This document shows, piece by piece, positions 50,411-60,400 of a stretch of 64,000 nt of DNA. The DNA is from Mesoflavibacter sp037029465. GTDB taxonomy: Bacteria; Bacteroidota; Bacteroidia; Flavobacteriales; Flavobacteriaceae. Numbering within the stretch: position 1 is the stretch's first letter; each line of letters begins with the position of its first letter. The position numbers and the translations under genes are program-made. The notes beneath the pieces are model-generated. The model was not told where the DNA came from and ran no database searches. It saw only the letters and a list, made by a program, of their open reading frames with translations. The stretch is from NCBI RefSeq assembly GCF_037029465.1, contig NZ_JAYMEM010000030.1, positions 85,513 through 149,512 of the forward strand, written 5' to 3'.

Positions 50411-50470
50411 TAGTAGTCAGTAATCAGTATGTATTCAATCTGCATACTGAAAGCTGGAGACTGAATACTA
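50411..50470 (+). promoter_or_regulatory. composite hairpin between rpoB and rpoC
   Basis: An outer stem, TAGTAGTCAGT (50411-50421) with ACTGAATACTA (50460-50470), has one mismatch. Inside it, CAGTATG (50425-50431) pairs with CATACTG (50443-50449). It fills almost the entire spacer. It could be an RNA processing site or a dispersed repeat. Confidence 0.55.
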
Positions 50471-50479
50471 TAAGAAATT

Positions 50480-53400
50480 ATGGCTAGAAAACAAGATAAG
50501 AATTCAGTAAAGAGATTTAATAAAATCTCAATTGGTTTAGCATCACCAGAGTCTATTTTAGCAGAGTCTAGAGGTGAAGTTTTAAAACCAGAAACTATCA
50601 ATTATCGTACTCATAAACCAGAAAGAGATGGTTTATTCTGCGAGCGTATTTTTGGTCCTGTAAAGGATTATGAGTGTGCTTGTGGTAAATATAAGCGTAT
50701 TCGTTACAAAGGTATCGTATGTGACCGTTGTGGTGTAGAAGTAACAGAAAAGAAAGTACGTCGTGACCGCGTTGGACACATCAACTTAGTTGTGCCAGTA
50801 GCTCACATTTGGTACTTCCGTTCTTTACCAAACAAAATAGGATATTTATTAGGATTACCATCCAAAAAATTAGATATGATTATTTACTACGAACGTTACG
50901 TAGTAATTCAACCAGGTAATGTTAAAAATGAAGAAGGAGAACCATTACAAAAAATGGACTTCTTAACAGAAGAAGAATATTTAAATATTTTAGAAACACT
51001 TCCTCAAGACAATAACTATTTAGAAGATTCAGATCCTAATAAGTTTATTGCTAAAATGGGAGCAGAGTGTTTAATTGATTTATTAGCAAGAATAGACTTA
51101 GATGCTTTATCTTATGAATTAAGACATAAAGCAAACAACGAAACTTCTAAACAACGTAAAACAGAAGCTTTAAAACGTTTACAAGTTGTTGAAGCTTTAC
51201 GTGAGTCTAATGAAAATAGAGAAAATCGTCCAGAATGGATGATAATGAAGGTGGTACCAGTAATTCCACCAGAATTAAGACCATTAGTACCATTAGATGG
51301 AGGACGTTTTGCAACTTCAGATTTAAATGATTTATACCGTCGTGTAATTATACGTAACAACCGTTTAAAGCGATTAGTAGAAATTAAAGCTCCTGAAGTA
51401 ATTTTACGTAATGAGAAACGTATGTTACAAGAATCTGTAGATTCATTATTTGATAACACACGTAAATCTTCTGCTGTAAAAACAGACTCTAACAGACCAT
51501 TAAAATCTTTATCAGATTCTTTAAAAGGTAAGCAAGGACGTTTCCGTCAAAACTTACTTGGTAAACGTGTAGATTATTCAGCACGTTCTGTAATTGTTGT
51601 AGGACCAGAATTAAAATTATTTGAATGTGGTCTTCCTAAAAATATGGCAGCAGAGTTATACAAGCCTTTCGTAATTAGAAAATTAATTGAGAGAGGAATT
51701 GTAAAAACTGTAAAGTCTGCAAAGAAAATTATAGATAAAAAAGAGCCAGTAGTTTGGGATATTTTAGAAAATGTTTTAAAAGGACATCCAGTACTTTTAA
51801 ACCGTGCTCCTACGCTTCACAGACTTGGTATTCAAGCTTTCCAACCTAAATTAATAGAAGGTAAAGCTATACAGCTACACCCATTAGTGTGTACTGCATT
51901 TAACGCCGATTTTGATGGTGATCAAATGGCTGTTCACTTACCGTTAGGTCCAGAAGCTATTCTTGAAGCGCAATTACTTATGTTGGCGTCTCATAATATC
52001 TTAAACCCTGCAAACGGTTCACCAGTTACTGTACCATCTCAGGATATGGTTCTTGGTTTATATTATATGACTAAAGAGCGTAAATCTACTCCAGAAGTTC
52101 AAATAAAAGGAGAAGGTTTAACTTTTTATTCAGCAGAAGAAGTAACTATTGCTTACAATGAAAAGCGTGTTGACTTAAACGCAGGAATTAAAGTTAGAGC
52201 AATCGATTTTAATGAAGACGGAGAGTTAGTACCACAAATTATAGAAACTACAGTCGGACGTGTACTTTTCAATGAAAAAGTACCAGCTGCTGCAGGTTAT
52301 ATAAACACGGTATTAACAAAGAAAGCTTTAAGAGATATCATTGGTAATATCTTAAAAGTTACTAGCGTACCAGAAACAGCTCAGTTCTTAGATGAAATAA
52401 AAACTTTAGGATACAACTTTGCCTTTAGAGGTGGTTTATCTTTCAGTTTAGGAGATATCATTATTCCTGCAGAAAAGCAATCAATGATTGATGCTGCTAA
52501 CAAAAAAGTAGATGTTATTACTGGTAACTATAACATGGGATTAATTACTAATAACGAACGTTATAACCAAGTAATTGACGAGTGGACATCTACCAATGCC
52601 GAGTTAACAGAATTATCTATGAAACGTATTAGAGAAGACCAACAAGGGTTTAACTCTGTATACATGATGCTTGATTCTGGAGCTCGTGGATCTAAAGAGC
52701 AAATTCGTCAGTTAACCGGTATGCGTGGATTAATGGCTAAGCCTAAAAAATCTAACGCTGGTGGTGGAGAGATTATTGAAAACCCAATTCTTTCTAACTT
52801 TAAAGAAGGACTTTCAATTTTAGAATACTTTATCTCTACTCACGGTGCTCGTAAAGGTCTTGCCGATACCGCACTTAAAACAGCCGATGCAGGTTACTTA
52901 ACTCGTCGTTTAGTGGATGTATCTCAAGACGTTATTGTAAATAGTGAAGATTGTGGTACTTTAAGAGGTGTAGAAGTTGCACCACTTAAAAAGAATGACG
53001 AAGTTGTAGAAAGTTTAGGTGAAAGAATTGTTGGACGTGTATCATTAAATGATGTTTATGATCCATTAACAGAAGAAGTATTAGTAGAAGCTGGTCAATT
53101 AATTGACGAAGCAATTGCTGATAAAATAGAAAAATCACCTATAGAGTCTATAGAAGTACGTTCACCATTAACATGTGAGGCTAAGAAAGGTATTTGTGCA
53201 CAATGTTACGGTCGTAACCTAGCAACCAACAAAATGGTTCAACGTGGTGAAGCTGTAGGTGTTGTAGCAGCTCAGTCTATTGGAGAGCCAGGAACACAGT
53301 TAACACTTCGTACTTTCCACGTAGGAGGTATTGCAGGAAACATTTCAGAAGAAAATAAATTAATAGTTAAGTTTGATGGTGTTGCCGAAATTGATGACCT

Positions 53401-54781
53401 TAAAACAGTAAAAGGTACTGATAATGAAGGTAACGAAGTAGATGTTGTAATCTCTCGTACATCAGAACTTAAATTAGTAGATAAAAAGACAGGTATTGTT
53501 TTAAGTACTAACAATATCCCTTATGGGTCACATATCTTTGTTAAGAGTGGAGATAAATTAACTAAAGGAGATGTTGTTTGTTCTTGGGATCCATATAACG
53601 GAGTAATTATCTCAGAATTTGCTGGAAAAGTAAGATATGAAAATATCGAGCAAGGTGTTACTTATCAAGTAGAAATTGATGAGCAAACAGGTTTCCAAGA
53701 AAAAGTAATTTCTGAATCAAGAAACAAAAAATTAATACCTACTCTTATTATAGAAGATAGTAAGGGAGAAGCAATCCGTTCTTACAATTTACCAGTAGGA
53801 GCACACATTATGATTGATGATGGTGATAAGATTAAGGTTGGAAAAATCTTAGTTAAGATACCACGTAAATCTGCTAAAGCAGGTGATATTACAGGAGGTT
53901 TACCACGTGTAACAGAATTATTTGAAGCACGTAACCCTTCTAACCCAGCTGTTGTTAGTGAAATTGATGGAGTTGTATCTTTTGGTAAAATTAAAAGAGG
54001 TAACCGCGAGATTATTGTAGAGTCTAAATTAGGAGATATTAAGAAGTACTTGGTTAAATTATCTAACCAAATCTTAGTACAAGAAAATGACTTTGTAAAA
54101 GCAGGTATGCCTTTATCTGACGGTTCTGTAACACCTAACGATATCTTAAATATTAAAGGTCCTTCAGCAGTACAACAATACTTAGTTAATGAAGTACAAG
54201 AAGTTTACCGTTTACAAGGAGTAAAAATTAATGATAAGCATTTTGAAGTTGTTGTAAGACAAATGATGCGTAAAGTTAGAATTATTGACTCTGGAGATAC
54301 TGTATTCTTAGAAAACCAACTAATTCATAAATCAGATTTCATAGAAGAAAATGATGAAATCTTTGGAATGAAAGTAGTAGAAGATGCAGGAGATTCTTCA
54401 AACTTAAAAGAAGGTCAGATAGTTTCTGCTTTCCAATTAAGAGACGAAAATTCTATACTTAAACGTGAAGATAAAAAGTTAGTTGTAGCTAGAGACGCTA
54501 GACCTGCCACAGCAACACCTATCTTACAAGGTATTACAAGAGCATCACTTCAAACTAAGTCGTTTATTTCAGCAGCATCGTTCCAAGAAACAACAAAAGT
54601 TCTTAATGAGGCAGCAGTAAGCGGAAAAGTTGATACTTTAGAAGGTCTTAAAGAAAATGTAATTGTAGGTCATCGTATACCAGCAGGAACAGGTATGAGA
54701 GCTTATGATAATATTATAGTAGGATCTAAAGAAGAATTTGATCAAATGATGAAAGCTAAACAAGAGGTTAACTTTAACTAA
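50480..54781 (+). CDS. rpoC: DNA-directed RNA polymerase subunit beta'
   Basis: 1433 residues, the usual Bacteroidota size. The N-terminal zinc site has C66, C68, C81 and C84 (ECACGKYKRIRYKGIVCDRC). The catalytic NADFDGD motif is at 475-481, with Mg-binding D477, D479 and D481. A second zinc cluster appears in CEAKKGICAQCYGRNL. The trigger loop and bridge-helix region GEPGTQLTLRTFHVGG is intact. Forms the active centre with RpoB. The transcription unit ends at a strong terminator 45 bases downstream. Confidence 0.99.
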   Translation: MARKQDKNSVKRFNKISIGLASPESILAESRGEVLKPETINYRTHKPERDGLFCERIFGPVKDYECACGKYKRIRYKGIVCDRCGVEVTEKKVRRDRVGHINLVVPVAHIWYFRSLPNKIGYLLGLPSKKLDMIIYYERYVVIQPGNVKNEEGEPLQKMDFLTEEEYLNILETLPQDNNYLEDSDPNKFIAKMGAECLIDLLARIDLDALSYELRHKANNETSKQRKTEALKRLQVVEALRESNENRENRPEWMIMKVVPVIPPELRPLVPLDGGRFATSDLNDLYRRVIIRNNRLKRLVEIKAPEVILRNEKRMLQESVDSLFDNTRKSSAVKTDSNRPLKSLSDSLKGKQGRFRQNLLGKRVDYSARSVIVVGPELKLFECGLPKNMAAELYKPFVIRKLIERGIVKTVKSAKKIIDKKEPVVWDILENVLKGHPVLLNRAPTLHRLGIQAFQPKLIEGKAIQLHPLVCTAFNADFDGDQMAVHLPLGPEAILEAQLLMLASHNILNPANGSPVTVPSQDMVLGLYYMTKERKSTPEVQIKGEGLTFYSAEEVTIAYNEKRVDLNAGIKVRAIDFNEDGELVPQIIETTVGRVLFNEKVPAAAGYINTVLTKKALRDIIGNILKVTSVPETAQFLDEIKTLGYNFAFRGGLSFSLGDIIIPAEKQSMIDAANKKVDVITGNYNMGLITNNERYNQVIDEWTSTNAELTELSMKRIREDQQGFNSVYMMLDSGARGSKEQIRQLTGMRGLMAKPKKSNAGGGEIIENPILSNFKEGLSILEYFISTHGARKGLADTALKTADAGYLTRRLVDVSQDVIVNSEDCGTLRGVEVAPLKKNDEVVESLGERIVGRVSLNDVYDPLTEEVLVEAGQLIDEAIADKIEKSPIESIEVRSPLTCEAKKGICAQCYGRNLATNKMVQRGEAVGVVAAQSIGEPGTQLTLRTFHVGGIAGNISEENKLIVKFDGVAEIDDLKTVKGTDNEGNEVDVVISRTSELKLVDKKTGIVLSTNNIPYGSHIFVKSGDKLTKGDVVCSWDPYNGVIISEFAGKVRYENIEQGVTYQVEIDEQTGFQEKVISESRNKKLIPTLIIEDSKGEAIRSYNLPVGAHIMIDDGDKIKVGKILVKIPRKSAKAGDITGGLPRVTELFEARNPSNPAVVSEIDGVVSFGKIKRGNREIIVESKLGDIKKYLVKLSNQILVQENDFVKAGMPLSDGSVTPNDILNIKGPSAVQQYLVNEVQEVYRLQGVKINDKHFEVVVRQMMRKVRIIDSGDTVFLENQLIHKSDFIEENDEIFGMKVVEDAGDSSNLKEGQIVSAFQLRDENSILKREDKKLVVARDARPATATPILQGITRASLQTKSFISAASFQETTKVLNEAAVSGKVDTLEGLKENVIVGHRIPAGTGMRAYDNIIVGSKEEFDQMMKAKQEVNFN

Positions 54782-54825
54782 TTGCTTAAAATAAGACATC
54801 ATTTAAAATAAATTATAATAATTAT

Positions 54826-54857
54826 AAGAATCCTGCCTTGTGCAGGATTCTTTATTT
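54826..54857 (+). terminator. intrinsic terminator of the rpo operon
   Basis: AAGAATCCTGC (54826-54836) pairs perfectly with GCAGGATTCTT (54842-54852) over a 5-base loop, followed by TATTT. Confidence 0.88.
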
Positions 54858-54870
54858 AAAAGAAAATAAC

Positions 54871-55191
54871 ATGTCAGACAATAAAGACAATAAGCAAAAA
54901 CAAGGACAAATTAATATTGAGTTAGATGAGAAAGTTGCAGAAGGAACATATTCAAACCTAGCAATAATAAATCATTCAGTATCAGAATTTGTAATTGATT
55001 TTGTAAGCATTATGCCAGGTACACCAAAAAGTAAAGTAAAATCTAGAATTATTTTAACACCACAACATGCTAAACGACTATTAAAAGCTTTAGGTGATAA
55101 TGTAAATAGATTTGAAAAAGCCCATGGAGAAATTAAAGATTATGAGCAACCACCAATTCCATTAAATTTTGGTCCAACAGGTCAAGCATAA
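54871..55191 (+). CDS. DUF3467 domain-containing protein
   Basis: 106 residues. INIELDEKVAEGTYSNLAII and the HSVSEFVIDFVSIMPGTPKS segment define DUF3467, a small soluble family common in Bacteroidota and located next to rpoC in many of them; the function is unknown. The ATG at 54871 lies 19 bases after the rpo terminator stem, so expression needs readthrough or a promoter overlapping the terminator. An in-frame TTG at 54838 would lie inside the hairpin and is rejected. It ends at its own terminator. Confidence 0.88.
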   Translation: MSDNKDNKQKQGQINIELDEKVAEGTYSNLAIINHSVSEFVIDFVSIMPGTPKSKVKSRIILTPQHAKRLLKALGDNVNRFEKAHGEIKDYEQPPIPLNFGPTGQA

Positions 55192-55222
55192 AAAAATCCC
55201 ATCTTCTAGATGGGATTTTTTA
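55191..55222 (+). terminator. intrinsic terminator after DUF3467
   Basis: AAATCCCATCT (55194-55204) pairs with AGATGGGATTT (55208-55218) over a 3-base loop and is flanked by A- and T-runs, so it may also work on the other strand. The AT-rich stretch 55223-55389 shows nothing else. Confidence 0.88.
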
Positions 55223-55389
55223 TTTATAGATTCTTGTTATTTGAAATAAATTCATTAATAGAGTTAAGTTATCTTTTTGAAAAAATCAAGTTTTTTAATG
55301 TGGTTTTTATACTAAAATTCTAAATTAGAATGTAATTATATATCTTTTTGATTATAATCTCTTAAAATAACTTAAAATTGATTTTTTAG

Positions 55390-56979
55390 TTATTTGAATT
55401 CTGAAACATAATGAAATTTTATACTAGGGTATTTTTGTTCTGTCATTTGAAGAGAAAAAGCAGAGTCTGCTAAAAACACTAGTTGACCTTGTTTATCTTT
55501 TGCAAGAAAACGTTGTTTAACTCTTAAGAAATCTTTGTATTCATCATTTTTAGGGTCTTCAGGATCTACCCAACAAGCTTTGTACACATTTAAATTTTCA
55601 TAGGTACATTTTGCCCCATATTCGTGCTCTAATCTGTATTGAATTACTTCATATTGAAGCGCTCCAACGGTACCAATTACTTTTCTTCCGTTTAATTCTA
55701 AAGTGAATAATTGGGCAACACCTTCATCCATTAATTGGTCAATTCCTTTATATAATTGTTTAGATTTTAAAGGATCTGCGTTGTTGATATATCTAAAATG
55801 TTCTGGTGAAAAACTTGGTATTCCTTTGTAATTTATAATTTCACCTTCGGTTAAAGTATCTCCTATTTTAAAGTTACCTGTATCGTGTAATCCTACAATA
55901 TCACCAGGATAAGAGATATCTACTATTTCTTTCTTTTCTGCAAAAAAGGCATTCGGACTAGAAAATTTCATTTTCTTATTGTTTCTTACGTGTAGGTAAG
56001 GTGTGTTTCGTTTAAATTCACCTGAAACAATCTTAATAAATGCAAGTCGGTCTCTGTGTTTTGGGTCCATGTTGGCATGGATTTTAAACACAAAACCAGT
56101 AAATTCTTTTTCGTCTGGTTTTACTAAGCGTTCTTCACTGTTTTTAGCTCTTGGTTTAGGTGCTATATCTACAAAGCAATCTAATAATTCTCTAACACCA
56201 AAGTTGTTTAATGCTGAACCAAAAAACACGGGTTGTAAGTGTCCGTTAAGATATTCATCTCTATCAAAATCAGGATAAATACCTTCTACAAGCTCTAATT
56301 CTTCTCTTAATGTTTCGGCAGAATTATCTCCAATTAACTCATTGACTTCAGTAGAATTTATATCTGAAATTTCTATAGTTTCTTCAATGTTTTTACGGTT
56401 ATCACCACTAAAAAGATTGATGTTCTGTTCCCAAATATTGTAGATTCCTTTAAACTCATAACCCATACCTATAGGGAAGCTTAAAGGAGTGACTTTTAGT
56501 TTAAGTTTTTGTTCTATTTCATCTAATAATTCAAACGCATCTTTACCTTCTCGATCTAATTTATTGATAAAAACAATCATTGGTATGTTACGCATTCTAC
56601 AAACTTCAACCAATTTTTCTGTTTGTTCTTCAACACCTTTAGCGACATCAATAACTACAATTACACTGTCTACAGCAGTTAGTGTACGGTAAGTGTCTTC
56701 AGCAAAATCTTTATGACCTGGTGTGTCTAAAATATTGATTTTTATTCCATTATACTCAAAAGCTAATACAGAAGTTGCTACAGATATACCTCTTTGGCGT
56801 TCAATTTCCATAAAATCACTTGTAGCACCTTTTTTTATTTTATTACTTTTTACAGCTCCTGCTTCTTGAATAGCACCACCAAAAAGTAATAATTTTTCTG
56901 TAAGTGTAGTTTTTCCTGCATCAGGATGAGAGATAATACCAAAGGTCCTTCTTCTGTTGATTTCTTCTTTAAACTTCAT
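55390..56979 (-). CDS. prfC: peptide chain release factor 3
   Basis: 529 residues, the family length. A GTPase that removes RF1/RF2 from the ribosome after peptide release. G motifs: SHPDAGKTT (17-25), DTPGHKDFAEDTYR and NKLDREG. The switch I region ATSDFMEIERQRGISVATS is specific to RF3, and the C-terminal part ends KYPSIKFHYVSEFK. It is convergent with the DUF3467 gene and divergent from the giant repeat protein. A promoter box lies 17 bases upstream of the start codon. Confidence 0.97.
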   Translation of the reverse strand: MKFKEEINRRRTFGIISHPDAGKTTLTEKLLLFGGAIQEAGAVKSNKIKKGATSDFMEIERQRGISVATSVLAFEYNGIKINILDTPGHKDFAEDTYRTLTAVDSVIVVIDVAKGVEEQTEKLVEVCRMRNIPMIVFINKLDREGKDAFELLDEIEQKLKLKVTPLSFPIGMGYEFKGIYNIWEQNINLFSGDNRKNIEETIEISDINSTEVNELIGDNSAETLREELELVEGIYPDFDRDEYLNGHLQPVFFGSALNNFGVRELLDCFVDIAPKPRAKNSEERLVKPDEKEFTGFVFKIHANMDPKHRDRLAFIKIVSGEFKRNTPYLHVRNNKKMKFSSPNAFFAEKKEIVDISYPGDIVGLHDTGNFKIGDTLTEGEIINYKGIPSFSPEHFRYINNADPLKSKQLYKGIDQLMDEGVAQLFTLELNGRKVIGTVGALQYEVIQYRLEHEYGAKCTYENLNVYKACWVDPEDPKNDEYKDFLRVKQRFLAKDKQGQLVFLADSAFSLQMTEQKYPSIKFHYVSEFK

Positions 56980-56996
56980 TGAAAATTAAATTTTGG

Positions 56997-57004
56997 CAAA
57001 GATA
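56997..57004 (-). promoter_or_regulatory. prfC promoter -7 box
   Basis: On the minus strand TATCTTTG matches TAnnTTTG. A TTG (57026-57028 on the complementary strand) sits 21 bases upstream. Confidence 0.6.
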
Positions 57005-57443
57005 TGCCTATTATTTACATTTCCTCAATATGAAAGATTAATGTTTTTATCAATTTACTATCCAAAATCAATCAAATAGATATTATAAGTTAGATTTTTT
57101 GATATTCTTTTAATTTTTTAGATCACAAAAAAGATGTTTTATAACACAAAAATCACTTTTCAACGAATTATTAAATCATTTTAGAGATTAAGAAGATTTT
57201 CATACGTTAAATTCCGTTAATTTGTTGAAAATTTAGTGATGTTTGTGTGTGTTAATGTTAGCTAAAAAATAGATTAAAATAACCCGTTTTTTTATTAATA
57301 TTTTCTATAACAAGTTGTGTGTTTGTTAATTAAAATAGTCAGGTCTAAAACAAATATTGTAAGTATTTGATTACAAACAAATAACAACAAAACATTTTAT
57401 TTTTAATAGTATTTTTTTAAAAAATATAATTAGTGCTTTAAAT
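57005..57443. other. AT-rich intergenic region upstream of the giant repeat protein
   Basis: 439 bases without a recognisable gene or stable hairpin. It holds a direct repeat CGTTAAATTC-CGTTAATTTG (57204-57223), which could be a regulator site. No TAnnTTTG box at a proper distance from the ATG at 57444 stands out, so the promoter of the downstream gene is not identified. Confidence 0.5.
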
Positions 57444-60400
57444 ATGGAAAAAACTACACTTTGGTTTAGAATGTTGAAAATAGTAGTCCAAGATAAATTG
57501 GTCAACAGGTTTTTAAACAAAAAAAGAACAAGAACATATGTTCTTCTTGTAATTACATTTTTTGCAACATTCTTTGTAAATGCTCAGAATTTTGAGACAA
57601 TTTCAGTTACAGGTATAGTCTCTGGTAATAATACAGATAACACATTATTTACTGTAACATCATCCATCCCTAACTTACAAAGAGTTAGAGCTCAAAGAAT
57701 AAATGGTCAACCAGGTGTTTTTACACAACAAGGAGATGATATTAGATATACTTCTAATTCAACAGTAGCAGGGATACCAAACAATAGATCTAGGATTAGG
57801 TTTAGCTTTTTAGAATCAGATGGTGTGACGCCTATTGCAGGAAACGATTTTCGTTTTAAAGTAAATGATATAGACGGTCCTAATAATGAAGAATTATCTA
57901 CAGATTGTAGTTCTGGTGTGCGTTTTACGGCAACAGCAGACCCGACAAATATGATTGTTGATAATGTAGTGCCTAACTTAAGCGCTACAGGTTCTGCAAA
58001 CGAAACTAATGGGGCTACAAGTAGAGTTATGTATGAGTATGATGATGTAACTTTTGTTGAATTTGATAATTATGCTAACAGTGGGTTCCTGAAGGACTTT
58101 GATATGGATGATGATTTATTAATCTCAACACCATTATACTCTGTATGTTTAACAGATGCTGATTCAGACGGAATTCCAGATGCTACAGATTTAGATGATG
58201 ATAACGATGGTATCTTAGACACAGTTGAATCTTTAGGATTTGAACCAGATGGAGATAATGATGGAGATGGTTTGCCTAATTATGTTGACACATCAGATGA
58301 TTCTGGAGCATCAGCAACCTATATAGCAAATGCAGATGGTTCGCCAACAGATTATACAGACTCTAATAACAATGGTACGCCAGATGTTTACGAAAACACA
58401 GATGCAGATGGAGACGGAATACCGAACCATTTAGACTTAGATAGTGATAATGATGGATGTAGTGATGCCAATGAAGCTTATAACAATCCTAATGCAGATG
58501 GAGGAGATGGAGGTGAATATGGTACAGGTTTTCCACCAGTAACTAATCCCGACGGAACAGTTAGCGCTGCTTCTTATTCAGGTACTAATCCTTCAGTTTT
58601 AAGTACAGACCCAGATTTAGATGGAGATGGTTTAACAGGTATTTGCGACCCAGATAATGATGGAGACGGTAACCCAGATGTGTCAGATCCAACATCAGGT
58701 GCACCTACAACTTCACCAGATAGTGCTAGTGTAGTTTCAGGAGTATCTCAAAATATTCAAATTCTTGCAAATGACGATTTCCTAAATGATGGTGATGTAA
58801 ATAATCTAGGAACAACAACAATTACAGATGCTGGAACAGGTAGCGCAGCAGGAACGATTTCTTTTGATGCAACAACAGGAGAACTTATTTATTCAGCATT
58901 ACTATCAGAAGCAGGTAGCTCTGTTACAATTGATTATACAGTTTGTAATGATGCATCAGGTACTCCAGTTTGTCTAACCGAAACAGTAACACTTACAGTT
59001 ACTGGACCAGATCAAGACGGAGATGGTGTATACGATAATTTAGACCTAGACGATGATAATGATGGTATTTTAGATACAGATGAAGCTAATGGTCAACCAG
59101 ATCCTAGTGCAGATGCAGACGGAGATGGTACACCTAACTATCAAGATCCAGATTTAGCAGGATTCGTTGATGTTAATGGAGATGGAGTTAATGATAATTA
59201 TGACGCAGACGGAGATGGAATACCAAATCATTTTGATTTAGATAGTGATAACGATGGTATTTATGATGTTGTTGAGTCTGGAGGAATAGATGCTAATAAT
59301 GATGGATATGCAGATGATGATGATAATAATGTTGATAACACAGCTTCAAATGGTATTCCAACATCAGCAGGGACAGGAGTAACACCAATAGATACGCTGT
59401 CAGACGGAAGCTTTGATTTTTTAAACCTAGATTCAGATGGCGATGGATGTTCAGATGCTAACGAAGCATATAACAACAACACAGCAGATGGAGGAGATAC
59501 AGGAGTTTACGGTACAGATCCAGCAACAGTAGATGCCAATGGATTAGTAACCACAGCAGCTTACAATACAGGAGCAGTAGCAGCAGTAACTACAGCAGAC
59601 ATAGATTTAGATAGTGATGGATTAGTAGGCGTATGTGATTTAGATGATGATGGCGATGGAAATCCAGACACAACAGATCCAAATACAGGAGTGCCTACCA
59701 CATCACCAGATTCAGATAATGCAACAGGCGGAATACCAGTTACAACACAAATTCTAGCCAACGATGATTATTTAAATGATGGCGATGTAAATAACTTAGG
59801 TACAACAACAATAACAGATGCAGGGACAGGCACAGCAACAGGAACAATTAGTTTTGATGCTACTACAGGAGAGTTAACTTACACACCAACCTTTGCAGAA
59901 GGCGGAACAGTAGTAACAGTAGATTACACGGTATGTAACGATGCCTCAGGATCTGCAATATGTACAACAGAAACAGTAACAATAACAGTAGCATATGGAG
60001 ATGAAGACGGAGATGGTGTACCAGATAATTTAGACCAATGTCCAGGATTTGATGATGCAGCAGATGTAGATGGCGATGGCGTTGCAGACGGATGTGATTT
60101 AGATGATGACAATGACGGTATAGCCGATATAGATGAAAGCGCTGGAAACTTCCCAGACGGAGACGAAGACGGAGACGGTATACCAAACTGGATGGATACA
60201 ACCGATAATGACCCAGGAAACACAATCGGAGATGGAAGTGCAACAATTTACACAGATGCAGACGGAAACGGAATACCAGATGTATATGATTTTGATGGAG
60301 ATGGAGTGCCAAACCATTTAGATCTAGACTCAGATAACGACGGTATTTATGATGTAGTTGAAGCAGGAGGAGTAGATGCAGATAACGATGGAGTCGCAGA

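Noticed and set aside
54838..54870. TTG start for the DUF3467 gene
   Set aside because: It lies in the loop and stem of the rpo terminator; the ATG at 54871 gives the family-typical N-terminus.
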